A stretch of 64,000 bases of DNA from Stemphylium vesicarium (GCA_004380135.1 QXCR01000007.1:124001-188000), one strand, 5' to 3'; shown: positions 11,778 to 23,433, numbered from the stretch's first letter. Program-made: numbers and translations. The notes: generated by a model from the letters alone, not told the origin.

Positions 11778-12280
11778 TCACCCAACTTTTTCCCCATTCT
11801 CAATCAGCATGTATTCGTCACCAACCATCATCTTCATCTGGCTATCGTCCATGAAGTTCTCGTGATCGCCGTTCAGAGCAGCGCCTTCTTTATCGTACAT
11901 GAATTTGGCCAGGGCGAGGTAGTCCGGGAAGACAAAGGTGCAGATGGCGTCATAGTCCATCAGCTTGGCGTTTCCATGCATGATGTCTTGTATGACCTTT
12001 CGATCTCGCTGTAGATGATACGTCTGCTGTGGTCTCAGCCCCCAAAATGCAGCAAGTTTCCTCTGGATGGCATATAAGGTGAAAAGCCTACAAGGCTGTA
12101 GCTGATGATGCCATGTCGTTGAAGGATGGGAACGGCCCTCTGAGCATGATTGTTGTTGTAGTACTCGATAAAGTCGTCGTCCGACATGCCATCCTTTTTC
12201 TTAATGTAGATTGTCGCCTTCACAACCTTTCTGAAGCCCGTAGTATTCGCATAACCTGCTTGAAACGTTTTGGGTACCAT
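11778..12280 (-). CDS. EthD-like (dimeric alpha-beta barrel) protein
   Basis: Small protein of the EthD group, whose members are ferredoxin-fold dimers found in fungal and bacterial oxidative or polyketide-related pathways. The usual signs are present: an early KATIYIKKKDGMSDDDFIEY segment with HAQRAVPILQRHG, and a C-terminal half with DYDAICTFVFPDYLALAKF and MMVGDEYMLIENG. The two halves are in different frames. An 82-83 bp intron (12009-12091, GTAGGC to CTACAG) joins them in frame and gives 139 residues. That intron removes a stretch that could itself be coding, so a different splice or a small deletion remains possible. It is convergent with the zinc-knuckle gene, with ends 88 bp apart. 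Confidence 0.7.
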
Positions 12281-12623
12281 GATGGCTCTAAACGAGGATT
12301 AAGGATGGACGGGTAATTGCAGCACGCCGGTGATAGGATCGGCCGTCTTATCGAAAATCCAGGGCCCACTCATTGCATCTGACGTTGATCGCTACCGAGG
12401 AATCGGACCTCCGCCGCATTCGCCTTTCATTGTTTAGTCGAGAGCCTCAAGCATTCCCACATGCCCACCCCAGCCTCTCAGCCTGTCTGTCACACCGCCC
12501 ATTTGTTTGTCGCCGGCGCACTGATCCTGTGCAATTGATTGGAAGGGTCCCGTGATTGGGAGCAGTGACTTGTGAGCAAGGCCCGCCCGTTAACGGTCAA
12601 CGGCTCCACTAGCACTCTCGTGG
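12281..12623. promoter_or_regulatory. Shared divergent promoter region
   Basis: This 343 bp separates the divergently transcribed EthD-like gene and the Ste23-type peptidase gene, so it must serve both as promoter. No clear TATA box was seen. Confidence 0.5.
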
Positions 12624-15600
12624 ATGCTGCGGTCCCTAGGCGCACGACAGTCTCTCGGAAATCTGTCGCTCGTACCACAACACCGAACCATTGTACCCAA
12701 GTTACCTGTCGCCAGGTCAATTGCACGATACACTGCGTCGTCAGCACACTGCCCAGCGTCCATCTCACCCGCCACTAGTCCCCGCCAGCCACGCCGCATA
12801 TATAAGCCTCTCACTCCGCAGGCTGCCACCACCACGCCACCTGCGACCAGGCGAAGCCTCACGCATTCGTCGAGAAGAAGGACTCAACATATCAATATGG
12901 CGGAAACACTGGGAAGGGAGGCTATACGTCAGAAGATTGAGGATCTAGAGAGGCCGCAACTCGACGACCGCTCCTATCGAATCATCACCCTGCCAAACCA
13001 ATTGGAGGTCCTTTTGATACACGAGGCTGGAACAGACAAGGCCAGTGCGGCGCTGGACGTAAATGTGGGCAGCTTCAGCGATGCGCCCGACATGCCCGGC
13101 ATTGCCCACGCGGTGGAGCATTTGCTATTCATGGGCACCGAAAAGTACCCAGAGGAAAATGCTTACAACCAGTATCTGACGCGCCATGGTGGCTATTCGA
13201 ATGCCTTCACAGCGTCCACCTCGACCAACTACTATTTCGAACTCTCCTACCCTTCGTCTACGCCCGCGAGCAGCAATGCTGCGACACCAGACGCCTCGCA
13301 AACCAATCTGTTAGAGTCGAAAGATGAGTCACCCCTATGGGGAGGATTGGATAGATTTGGACAATTCTTCATCAGCCCTCTTTTCCTAGAAGACACCGTA
13401 GACCGCGAGCTCAAGGCGGTGGATTCGGAAAACAAGAAGAACCTTCAGAACGACACCTGGCGCATGCACCAGCTCAACAAGGCTCTTGCGAACCCCAACC
13501 ATCCCTACAACCACTTCTCCACCGGCAGCTACAAGACATTGCACGACGACCCCATAGCGCGAGGTGTGAAGATTCGTGATGAGTTCATCAAGTTCCATTC
13601 AACACACTACTCGGCCAACAGAATGAAGTTGGTGGTTTTGGGCAGAGAGAGCCTCGACACATTGGAATCATGGGTAGACGACATCTTTGCCAAGGTACCG
13701 AACAAAAACCTTGGCCAAAACCGCTGGGACATACCCGTATACACAGAGAAGGAGCTCTCGACGCAAACCTTTGCCAGGCCCGTCCTGCAATCTCGTTCAT
13801 TGGAGCTTCAGTTCGCGTATCGCGACGAAGAGAATTTCTACGAGTCGCACCCTTCGAGATATCTCAGCCATTTGCTTGGACACGAAGGGCCTGGTAGCAT
13901 CCTCGCACACATCAAAGCAAAGGGCTGGGCGAACGGACTCGGAGCGGGAGGCTCGACACTTTGTCCCGGCTCAGGGTTATTCACTGTCAGCATCAAATTG
14001 ACGGACGAAGGTTTGAAGAACTACAAAGAAGTCGCCAAGATCGTTTTCCAATACATTGGTCTGATGCGCGACCAGCCACCACAGGAGTGGGTAGTTGAAG
14101 AGCAGATGCGCATTAGCGAGGTAGAATTCCGCTTCAAGCAGAAGAGCCCGCCAAGTCGTACTGCTAGTGGGCTGGCTGGAATTATGCAGCGACCATATGA
14201 CCGCAAGATGTTGCTCAGCGGACCGGCTATCATCAAGAAATTCGATGAGAAGCTGATCGGTGAGGCTTTGTCGTATCTGAGACCAGACAATTTCCGGATG
14301 ACCATTGTCAGCCAGGACTTCCCCGGTGGCTGGGACCAGAAGGAGAAATGGTATGGAACAGAGCACAAGGTCGAGACGATACCAGAAGATCTTCTGCACG
14401 AGATCAAAGAAGCTTTCGAAAGCAAGAGTCGTCCAGCAGAGTTGCACTTTCCACACAGAAACGAATTTATCCCAACTCGATTAGACGTTGAAAAGAAAGA
14501 AGTTGCGCAACCGAGCAAGGAACCCAAGCTTATTCGCCACGATGACAACGTTCGCATCTGGTGGAAGAAGGACGACCAGTTCTGGGTGCCCAAAGCCAAC
14601 GTTCACATCTACTTCCGAACACCAATAACAAATGTTACGGCGCGTATCACCCTTTTATGCACGCTCTATCGCGAGCTCGTCAATGACGCTTTGGTTGAAT
14701 ACTCTTACGATGCCGACATTTCCGGTCTAGTGTATGACTTCACCAACCATATCAGCGGCTTGTCGATAACGGTTAGCGGTTACAACGACAAACTGCACGT
14801 GTTATTGGAGAAGGTTCTGCTCCAAGTACGGGACCTGGAGGTATCAGAGGATCGATTCAACATCATCCACGATCGCATGCTGCGATCTCTACGAAACTGG
14901 GAGTATGGCCAGCCTTTCCACCAGGTCGGCACCTACTCGCGTCAGTTCAAGAGCGAGAAGAGTGTCATGAACGAGGAACTACTCCCAGAACTGGAGAATG
15001 TCACAGCCCAAGACGTTCAGCAATTCTTCCCACAGATTCTGGCGCAATGCCAAATCGAAGTCCTTGCCCACGGAAACTTGTACAAGGAGGAGGCACTGAA
15101 GATCACCGATCTTGTAGAACGGACGATCAAGCCTCGAAGACTGCCAGCGAACCAGGTACCGACCCGCCGCGGTCTGATTTGGCCATCGGGAAGCAACTTC
15201 ATCTACGAGAAGCAACTGAGCGACCCGGCCAACGTCAACCACTGCATTGAGTACAGCCTGTATGCCGGCCACCGTTACGACAATGTAAACCGCGCAAAAC
15301 TCCTGCTTCTCGGACAGATGACAGATGAGCCTTGCTTCAACCAACTCCGCACTATTGAGCAGCTTGGCTATGTCGTCTTCTCTGGTCCCAGCTTCCACGA
15401 TATCTGGTCAGGATACCGAATCCTGATTCAGAGTGAGAAGAACTGCCGGTACTTGGAAGGCCGCATTGAGAACTTTTTGAACACTTTCGAGGCGACACTT
15501 AATGAGATGAGCGAAGAGGACTTTGAGAGCCACAAGAGGGCTATGATCAACAAGCGCTTGGCTAAGCTGAAGAACCTTTCGTCGGAAGACAACAGGTTCT

Positions 15601-16242
15601 GGAATCATATTTACAGTGATTCGTATGATTTCCTGCAAGGTATGTACCTCTATAACTCCCTCATGACATTACAATACTAATCATTTTCTAGCCGATGTTG
15701 ATGCAGAGACGCTTGAGAAGCTCTCAAAGAAAGACATGGTTGAATTTTACAACCACTACATCTCAACTTCATCCCCACAACGCTCGAAGCTGTCGGTACA
15801 CCTCCAAGCGCAGGCCAAGGCGAAGGAGCCTTCAATTGACGAAAAGAAGACTGCTGCCGCCGCAGCACTCAAGATCATCCTCGCTGAACATAAGATCACA
15901 CCGAACGAGGAAGCTTTCCAAAAGCGCATTGCAGACGCATCATCCAACGAGGAAATCTCAAAGGTTGTAGCCGGCCACCTGACTGAAGACCTCAAGGTAG
16001 AGAAGGATGTTTCTACCAAGGTTCTAGACGAAGCTAAGGCTGCACTTGGTGTCGCAGACTCTGGTCTGCCCGCGGCACCGAAACCACTAGACGCCGCAGC
16101 AGATGTTAAGAGTGTGGTTGATGCATCGCATCCTGTTCTTATTGAGAACGTGCACGCGTGGAAGGCGAGTATGCAGGTTAGTACCGGCGTACGGCCTGTC
16201 CGCAATCTGGAGGAGTTTGTTGAAGTGGCCGAGAAGCTATGA
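12624..16242 (+). CDS. STE23: Insulin-degrading-enzyme type M16 metallopeptidase
   Basis: Zinc peptidase of the M16A family (yeast Ste23, human IDE), which degrades small peptides and, in yeast, helps mature a-factor. Two exons, 12624-15639 and 15692-16242, give 1188 residues from the first ATG. The inverted zinc motif HAVEH is at residues 162-166 within GIAHAVEHLLFMGTEKYPEEN-like sequence. The downstream family segment NAFTASTSTNYYFEL is present, as are the middle domain and the late catalytic-chamber motif YSLYAGHRYDNVNRAKLLLL. The first 91 residues contain no Asp or Glu and many Arg, Ser and Ala, as in a mitochondrial presequence. A second in-frame ATG at 12897 (MAETLGREAIRQ) starts just before the conserved domain and would give a 1097-residue cytosolic form. 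Family assignment is secure; dual targeting is inference. Confidence 0.93.
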
Positions 16243-16645
16243 GCGTGCATTTCTCCTAAATTTGGTAGTCATGTGCATTAGAAGAGTGTAGACAAAATGG
16301 AGGGCGGCAGCTAGTCTTTTGTAGTGTAGTTGCAGCACTAGTAGCACCCGCAAATGTGGTTTGCATTCTATATTGTCAGGTGCATCAAATACATGCTTGT
16401 AAGCCGTATAAGAAATCCTGATAAAGTGCCTATGTTCATGACGCTGGGGCAGCAAGAGGAGCCCCACATTTGCCGAGCGAGACGCGATGGACGATGTTCG
16501 GCCCGTGTGGCTTCCGACGACTTCGTCATACTTGACGATGCATCGACGTTCCTTCAACATGGAAATCCAATACGCTGCAAAGCGCAAAGAGCCACTCGGA
16601 CCCGGTGGGTGAGCGAAAGCAAGAGGTGGAACTACTCCAACGACC
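16243..16645. promoter_or_regulatory. Intergenic between two plus-strand genes
   Basis: About 0.4 kb holding the 3' end of the peptidase transcript and the promoter of the next gene. No other gene is supported. Confidence 0.5.
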
Positions 16646-17422
16646 ATGTTACGAAGAAGCCTCCTGCGAGCAACGGAGCGTCCCCTACAACTCGCTCGCA
16701 ACCCAGCTCGACGCCGTTACGCAACAGAGCCCGTAGCACCCCCGCCAACGTCGCAATCGCGCATTGAACGCTTCAATCGGCGCATGCCCAAATTCCTGCA
16801 CAAGTACACAAACGCGCTCGCAAACTCGCCCGTCACGCACATCACATCATTCCTGATCCTGCACGAGCTCACGGCCATTATCCCGCTCTTCGGTCTCGCA
16901 GGCTACTTCCACTACACCCACTGGTTGCCACCATGGTTCGCAGAGGGCGCATGGATAGCGTCAGGCGTTGAGCGCTTCGGACGGTATTTCAAGCGCAAAG
17001 GCTGGATCCGCAGCGACGAGGCGCTAGAAGCTGAGCGCGAGGTCGGCGACATCCAGCATGATGGCCAGTCAAGGGAGTGGATGAAGCGTCGCGGGTGGCT
17101 GTCCGGTGCAGACGATGACGGCATTGGGAGCGAGACGAAGAGGCTGAGGAAGGTGGATCAGGTGTGGAATATTAGTGAGGGCGGAGTCAGGCTCGTGGTC
17201 GAGTTTGCGACAGCGTATGCTATTGTGAAGATGTTCCTCATTCCGAGGATTGTGTTTAGTGTTTGGGCTACGCCGACTTTTGCTAGGTGGACTGTTGCAC
17301 CGGTTTTGAGGGGGTTCAAGGGCGTGTTTGGGAGGAAGAAGGGGAATGGTGCGCCTGGGGCGGGTACGGGGGCTGTTGAAGGGGGTGCTGTGCCGAAGAG
17401 CGGTGGAGGGAAGACTTCGTGA
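16646..17422 (+). CDS. Mitochondrial inner-membrane protein, MRX11/FMP10-like
   Basis: Intronless frame of 258 residues. The N-terminus (MLRRSLLRATERPLQLARN) is basic, lacks acidic residues until the Glu in ATERP and is followed by RRRYATEP, a typical mitochondrial presequence with a cleavage-like site. A conserved segment THITSFLILHELTAIIPLFG runs into a first membrane helix. A second hydrophobic helix lies near residues 185-210 (LVVEFATAYAIVKMFLIPRI), with a Gly-rich tail. The arrangement resembles fungal proteins annotated as MIOREX component 11 or FMP10, found at mitochondrial membranes near the ribosome; that name is from memory of the pattern and is moderate. The precise function is unknown. 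Confidence 0.75.
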   Translation: MLRRSLLRATERPLQLARNPARRRYATEPVAPPPTSQSRIERFNRRMPKFLHKYTNALANSPVTHITSFLILHELTAIIPLFGLAGYFHYTHWLPPWFAEGAWIASGVERFGRYFKRKGWIRSDEALEAEREVGDIQHDGQSREWMKRRGWLSGADDDGIGSETKRLRKVDQVWNISEGGVRLVVEFATAYAIVKMFLIPRIVFSVWATPTFARWTVAPVLRGFKGVFGRKKGNGAPGAGTGAVEGGAVPKSGGGKTS

Positions 17423-17710
17423 TACCGAGCTTGCTTGGACAGATACGACTATCATGGAAGGCCAATAAACTCCGCTCACATATGGCATAGCATTATCCAG
17501 AAAACTCTCCATGGTAAGCAAATCACATTCTGATTCCAAGCCTGAAGTCAAGTATGGCCGTTTGGTTCGAGGTGAAATCTCCGTCCCCTCACCTCTTTCC
17601 ACACACGTCATGGCTCACCGTTTGTTCCGCTCATCGTCGGCTTTCAAGGCCGTTTGCTCTTCTTATCTTCCAATCCAATTCGAGTCCCACCCAGTCTCAC
17701 CGCCAGCAAG

Positions 17711-19194
17711 ATGTGCTTCAACGACGACGATTACAGTAGCTATGAGTCCAGAGTCGAAATCCGTAATGGCCAACGATACTACACTGAAGATTACTATCCG
17801 CGCTTTGGTATGGCCCGCCGTCGCAGATATGGCCTGGGTGGCGCATACTACCCTTCACGGTACTATTCTCGCCCGCCCACTGGCCGCTACACCAACGGCT
17901 CCTTCGCCTATCCGAACCGCGACTCTCAGTACCGTAGCGGATATCCGAGAGGCGTCGTGGCTGGGGGATACTCAAGAGGTGTAGTCCCTAGCGGCTACTC
18001 TCAAGCAGTGGTTCCCCGCGGTTTTGTTGGAGGTGGCTATCCTGGCTACTCTTCTGGATATGCGTATGGGACTGGATATCACGTTGGGGTCAACAGTGTT
18101 ATGCCGGTCAATTCCGCAATGGTGAGTCTTCGCTCTTTCCTCTCCACCCAAATCGCGCTGCCTCGTGCCTTTCTTTGATCACACCGCTGCCTTACCCCGC
18201 TATCATTGGCTCGGTTGGGATCTTGCACATGCTTTAGGCCTCAATCTTGATTCGAGCGGCAATTTCTTATTGTCTCTTGGGCGGTGTTTTGCACCTGCCT
18301 TCACTTTGTCTCTTCCCTCGCTGCACCACACTGCCCGATTCTACCTACCCCACTGCCTTTGCGCAACATCATCAACGTCTTCGTCGCTCCAACAAACAAC
18401 AAGCATCTGCCCTTGCAATGCAAGCGTACTCAATGGAGGCATATTCAAAGCCTCGCCACCAGTACATCTACAATCCCCGATATGGCCAACGCGGTATTCT
18501 CAGCTACGCCGGCCAAGCTGCCAATGGCGCCGCCTACAGTGGCGTTCAAGGATACGGTGTTGGCTACGCTGGTGTCGGCGTCGGTGTGGGTGTAGGGTAC
18601 GCGGCGGGTGCCTACCAACCTGCGGTATACAACACCCGTCCTTTCTACCCCCAGGCTTACGCCGCCAACTACTACGCCCCCAGTTACTCCTACCCTTCCT
18701 ATGGCGGTGGCTATGGCTACTACAACTACAACTTGTATGGCTCGCTGTACCCACTTGCTAACTTCTATTACCCCTACCAGAGGACTTACTACAACACGGT
18801 TCCCAACTACGGCTATACAGCACATGTCTACCCACCCGGCCAGACTACGACTACAACTACTTACCATGTGACGAACAGCCAAGCCCAAGCCTATTCTGCG
18901 CCCGCTTCCCATATGGTGAGGGAGACTAGGCCAGCCTATGCCCATGGTCACGTTCCCCACGGCCCAACGCGCGAAGATATTCAACTGGAGAACCGCCGGA
19001 TTGCAACAGAGCGTGGTGCCTACGATCCGCGAAAAATTAGGCCGGCAGACGCACGCGACGACGATCCATTCTGGTGCCGCGAGATCAACGGCGAGTGGCA
19101 TCTCCGGTCATACTACCAGATCGAGAACGAGTGCCATCCCGGTCGGTGGATGATGGACGCTGAAATCGGGTTCTTGGTCTTCCATCGCGCGTGA
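17711..19194 (+). CDS. Tyr/Gly-rich low-complexity protein (one gene or two)
   Basis: Exon 1 (17711-18121) encodes 137 residues rich in Tyr, Gly, Arg and Ser with repeats such as GYPRGVVAGGYSRGVVPSGY, ending at a strong donor GTGAGT. Downstream, the frame 18418-19194 is again Tyr/Gly-rich (GYGVGYAGVGVGVGVGYAAG). It finishes with a folded-looking C-terminal module (REDIQLENRRIATERGAY; DDDPFWCREINGEWHLRSYY; GRWMMDAEIGFLVFH). A phase-compatible acceptor at 18237 joins the two but adds about 60 residues of unlike composition. A later acceptor at 18438 avoids these but makes a 317 bp intron. The CT-rich sequence before ATG 18418 could equally be a separate promoter and leader. I recognise no named family; the C-terminal module may be a conserved fungal domain. 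Confidence 0.6.
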
Positions 19195-19932
19195 ACGAAG
19201 GTTCGTTCAGGTGTTCAGCACTAGTCTCAGCAACGGAAAGATCCTGTCGAATATATGGTGGGCTGAGACTCGGTCGCGTTGGAAGTACAAAGTATCCACG
19301 GAGGGATCTGTGGTCGGGTCGTCACATTACTCCTGTCTTCACAGGTCGGCGTTTCCTGTGCTCGGACTGTGAGGTCACTCGGCGTCTCGGTTCCCTGAAA
19401 GTTAAGGTGCATCTACGGATAGTAGTTGGCATGTATTTTACTACACGATCTTGGTGGGGTTGCGAAAGCAGCGGAAATATGCGGCCTGTATACTAGACGA
19501 GCGATTTCATCACGCTTTACTTGGAGCTTCTCAGTAAAGTCCCCGTGGTATTTGCTCGGAAGGATCTCGTATTCTTTGGCTCTTGGGATTCAGATAATCA
19601 TTAATTTTGAAGACACTCAAACGTTCCCGATGCGGGTGCAAGTGTTGCGTTTTTGCCTTTGGCAGTCCGTGATGTGGACTCTACAAGTGAATGTGCTGGC
19701 GTACCTTGAGCTCTACCAGAACAAAGCAATGCAAGCAGCATCATCAGAAATAGAATACTTGGCCTCCGTATTCAAACAAGAACGAGTCTGAATCCTATTT
19801 CAACCTCCACCAAACCCGTCCATCATCTCAACCCCACCATAACACAGCCTTGACGTCACCGCACCCCCACATCCCAGGCGAACCTCCGAACCAAAACTTT
19901 AGCCTCTCAGCTGGCAGCAAAAGGTCCCCACC
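19195..19932. other. Intergenic, 0.74 kb
   Basis: Holds a 121-codon plus-strand frame (19426-19791) with no recognisable features, which I do not call as a gene. The right end carries the promoter of the YjbQ-like gene. Confidence 0.5.
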
Positions 19933-20640
19933 ATGCCGCAATCATCAACCTCGACAACCTCACACCTCACGACCTTTCTCTTCGTCTCCATCTTCGTAGT
20001 TGCCTTATTCCCAGGCATCTTCGTCTCGATATTCTGGGCGCCGTATAACAGTCTAGCGAATTACCTGGTCCCGACGCCACCGCCGCGCAAGAGCGTAGTT
20101 TGTACGAGTCCGAACGTGTGTACTGCTGTTCCGGTCATGTCTTGGTGAGTAGTAATTCCACATGTACCCTCAATCGCCAAACTACCTCGCTAACACAATC
20201 TCCCATCTAGGTCACAGAAATCCCTCACCCTGCCCTCGCGCACCCGCGGCTCCTACCTAATAACCGACCACATCCTGAAAGAAGTCCCCGAGATAAAACA
20301 GTACAAGACAGGCTTGCTCAACCTCTTCATCCAACACACGTCGTGCGCGCTGTCGCTCAATGAGAACTTCGACCAGGATGTGCGCGCGGACATGAGCACA
20401 GCGCTGGATCGCATTGTGCCCGAGGACAAGAAGGGTCAGGGCCTGTATCTGCATGACGCAGAGGGCAGCGATGATATGCCTGCGCACGTCAAGTCTGCGC
20501 TTATTGGTGCGAGTGTTACGGTGCCGATTACGAATGGCAGACTCAATACGGGCACGTGGCAGGGTATTTGGTTTTTGGAGTTTAGGGACTCGAAACATAC
20601 GAGGAAGGTGGTTGCGACGATTCAGGGGGAGAAGATGTGA
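19933..20640 (+). CDS. YjbQ/UPF0047 family protein with N-terminal anchor
   Basis: Two exons (19933-20144, 20211-20640) give 213 residues. Exon 2 is the UPF0047/YjbQ domain, a small trimeric fold of uncertain role; some bacterial members have been linked to thiamine-phosphate synthase activity. Hallmarks present are LLNLFIQHTSCALSLNEN, DVRADMSTALDRIVPED, the metal-site-like HDAEGSDDMPAHVKSALIG, and NGRLNTGTWQGIWFLEFRD near the end. Exon 1 adds about 70 residues with one strong hydrophobic helix (FLFVSIFVVALFPGIFVSIF). That predicts a membrane-anchored or signal-anchored form, whereas the canonical family is soluble. The splice TG|GTGAGT to CTAG|G is clean. Convergent with NDUFS6. Confidence 0.9.
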
Positions 20641-20893
20641 AGGGAGTTGGGGCTGATGATATCCATGGGTGTTTGTGTAGTGTGTTTAAATGTACATCAC
20701 ATCAAGTATGTTTTGATACTGTGCACGTTACACCGTGTTTGAGCATTCTGGAATGACTGGCCTTGTCGCCGTAGAGTGATGTAGTTGTGGGATGCTTCAA
20801 GTCACGTTCCATGCTATGCAGGTTGGTTGCATGCCTGCTTGCACAACTTTCAATTGGAACACATATATACACCCTCTCGGGATTCAAAATGCT

Positions 20894-21718
20894 TTACCGC
20901 TGTGCGAGCGGCTCGTCGGTGACCTTTTGTGTCTCGTTGACTTCCGCCGCGTCGCCCCTCGGTCCCAATGGGTATGACAGTTCGTGCTCTGGGGTGGCCT
21001 CAAGGAGGGCACGGTGCTTCTCGTGCGCCTAGGTATTATTAGTGACATGATTCGGTTCGTCTCAGAGAGATTGATACGTACAAATGGCAGACCGCAGTAT
21101 GTGCACCAGCAGATCTGGGGCTTATCTGTGTTGATGAAGATTCTGGGGTGTCCGAGGGGACCACCTCCTCCATCACAGGACACAGTGCGGTCGTGTGTCC
21201 AGCGGACGGGTTGCTTGTGAATGAGCTCGATGGCGGCATATGGGCGAGGCTGCACGATTCCAGTTAGCCGATATTCTCTCTTCTTCTTCGTCATCATCGC
21301 CCAATCTTCCATGCAACCATCCGATCACCGCATCTCTCTCCACTCCAACCCCACAACCTAACGGCATTTTTCAATGACATACCTGGTCTTCCATAATGCT
21401 CTGTTCGAACCTCGGTCCACTCATAGCAACCTCCCTGGGGTTCTGACTCCTCGACCAGATACCTTTGTAGTTGGGCGCCTGTGTAACCCGCATCTTCTCC
21501 GCATCCTCTACGGATTCCTGAAGCACCTTGTCGAACGAGCCCTCGGACGACGTGGGCATCTCGTTGGTCGAAGACACATTCGGTTTCGCGTCGCGCTTGA
21601 CGGGGTCGTTGGCGGGGACCTGGTTGCTGGTCGTGGTCGTGGAGGTGTAGCGGGCGAAGGAGCGCGAGGCGGCCGCTGCGCTGCGGGAGCGCAGCGCGCG
21701 AAGGGTGACTGGGAGCAT
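20894..21718 (-). CDS. NDUFS6: Complex I zinc-finger subunit NDUFS6-like
   Basis: Accessory subunit of mitochondrial NADH:ubiquinone oxidoreductase, sitting at the junction of the N and Q modules. Three exons (21383-21718, 21082-21249, 20894-21028) give 212 residues. The N-terminus MLPVTLRALRSRSAAAASRS is a mitochondrial presequence. The zinc-binding domain is complete: CDGGGGPLGHP then PQICWCTYCGLPF supplies Cys, His, Cys and Cys. The C-terminal exon ends DEPLAQR. The start at 21718 is preferred over an in-frame ATG upstream at 21754 because it begins a clean presequence. Splice frames are all consistent and assignment is secure. Confidence 0.9.
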
Positions 21719-22803
21719 GGTTTCGAGGGGCGTGCGTGCAGACGGGCTGCGCAATTGCTGGGGGGAGTGTAGGGTTGGTGATGCTGAAGTTGAGCTTCCG
21801 AGCGGGAGCGCGCTATGCTGGGGTTATGTAAGCGAGCGTAGCTATTGGCTCGACGCTACCTTTACTGTAATTTCCATCACCATCCTTTTACACTGGATGT
21901 TTTTATTTTATGCGGTTCAATTCGGTTGCTGCTACTGTAGTTCAGCTCATCGGTGCCATGCCATGGGCTTTTAGAGCTGTCACGAGATTTGTCTAAAGTC
22001 GATACCTATGGACTTGCCTCATTTGCGAGATGAGCATAAATTGCAGCAAGGGGGTCGGCCAAGAAGACGTCCCATTCGGAGAGCTCGAGGCAACATTCAT
22101 ACCAGAGTTGCGACCGGGAACAAGACCGGTTACGAAATTTCTACCAGACGATCCCCCCGTCATACCCTGCAATCATTGCGCAACAAGATTCCCGACACGA
22201 TAGATTGAGAAGTCAGTATCATAAACCTATTCGAAAAGAGACATACCGGCGCAGAAGAGCTACAATAATTTTCTCAATTGACGCACGCTCGGCACTTCAC
22301 AGTACCTTTTGGAACCCCTAGGTCTTGATGATGTGTGGCTAGTGGATGGATGTGACCACGAGTACTGTCATGGTCCGCATCGATGCCAACGAGAACTTAT
22401 GCATTATACCTGTCTTGATAACGGTACTAATTCTTGAGACGATTCTAGAGAATGCCAAATACTATCGCCATTCGATGGCTGGCGAACGCCGTCGAAAGGG
22501 TGTAGCACAGAACCACCTAACCAACAACACGAGTCCGGTCAATTATAAAGAAAGGAAGCCCGAGGATTCAACCAGCTAAAAATGCTAACCAGTCTTGATC
22601 ATCAAGCCGGCGGATAGGGAGTTGTTCACTGCACATGACGCTCACAGTGGTATGACAGCCGAGTCGGTGATCGGCTCTCCGCTAACTCCGGGCCCTTGAC
22701 CAACCCTGCTCATAATCACCAACATGATCAGACCACCGCACCATCTCGAACCAAACTCACAAGATCAACTCGAGCACTCACAACCATCACATAAACCCCA
22801 AAT
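21719..22803. promoter_or_regulatory. Divergent intergenic region, 1.1 kb
   Basis: Lies between the minus-strand NDUFS6 gene and the plus-strand decarboxylase-like gene and so contains both promoters. Short frames such as 22346-22579 show no recognisable family. Confidence 0.5.
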
Positions 22804-23433
22804 ATGGTCGGCTCAATACCAAACGATATATTCCAATTCTCCACCTACGCCGCCATCAACGCAGGTTTCAATCAAGGACAACCAAGAACAGCAGATCTCA
22901 CTTCCCACGGCACAGATGGCATCGGTGTCTACGAAGACGGCAGTCTTATGATCCTCAAGGACCGACAAGCCTACGCCCTGACTAAAGATGGCAAAGCCAA
23001 ATCAGCACCCATGGAAGCACGCCTCCCTCTCGCCTTAGTCACTGTCTACCAGCCCAATTTCCGCCTAAAGATCCCTTCCATATCATTAGAAGCCCTGGAA
23101 GAGCTCACCTCCTCCAATGAGATGGGTCCAGCGAAAGGTGTCAACACTCTGATGCCGTTCAAGATCGCGGGCCACTTCGAGTCGATAGAGTTCGAAGATG
23201 GACCTAATCGCAATACGATTGATGGCACGGTGTTTGGCTTCATCGTACCAGAGTGGATGAGAGCTATCAGTGGGCCGCGCATACACGCGCACTTTCTGGA
23301 TGCGAGTGAGGAGGTTGGGGGTAGAGTAACGGATTTCATGATGGCCGAGGAGGCGGTTTTGAGCTTTGCCAAGTGTGGGAGGTTCCATCTTGGGTTTCCA
23401 CAGGGTGAGGGGTGGGAGGATATGAAGTTGTGA
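22804..23433 (+). CDS. Alpha-acetolactate decarboxylase-like protein
   Basis: Intronless, 209 residues, close to bacterial BudA/AldB size without a signal peptide. The family pattern is visible: an N-terminal NDIFQFSTYAAINAGFNQG, a first-strand DLTSHGTDGIGVYEDGSLMI, the ALVTVYQPNF segment, then FKIAGHFESIE, VFGFIVPEWM and a HxH motif in RIHAHFLDASEEVGGRVTDF. In bacterial enzymes (acetolactate to acetoin) zinc is held by the two His of HxH and a third His 11 residues on. Here that place is Arg (GGRV instead of GGHV). The fold is therefore likely, but decarboxylase activity is doubtful. Related fungal proteins may have another role. The start at 22804 aligns with the family N-terminus. Confidence 0.8.
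   Translation: MVGSIPNDIFQFSTYAAINAGFNQGQPRTADLTSHGTDGIGVYEDGSLMILKDRQAYALTKDGKAKSAPMEARLPLALVTVYQPNFRLKIPSISLEALEELTSSNEMGPAKGVNTLMPFKIAGHFESIEFEDGPNRNTIDGTVFGFIVPEWMRAISGPRIHAHFLDASEEVGGRVTDFMMAEEAVLSFAKCGRFHLGFPQGEGWEDMKL

Noticed and set aside
19426..19791. 121-codon plus-strand frame
   Set aside because: Residue use is irregular, no motif is seen and there is no promoter-like context.
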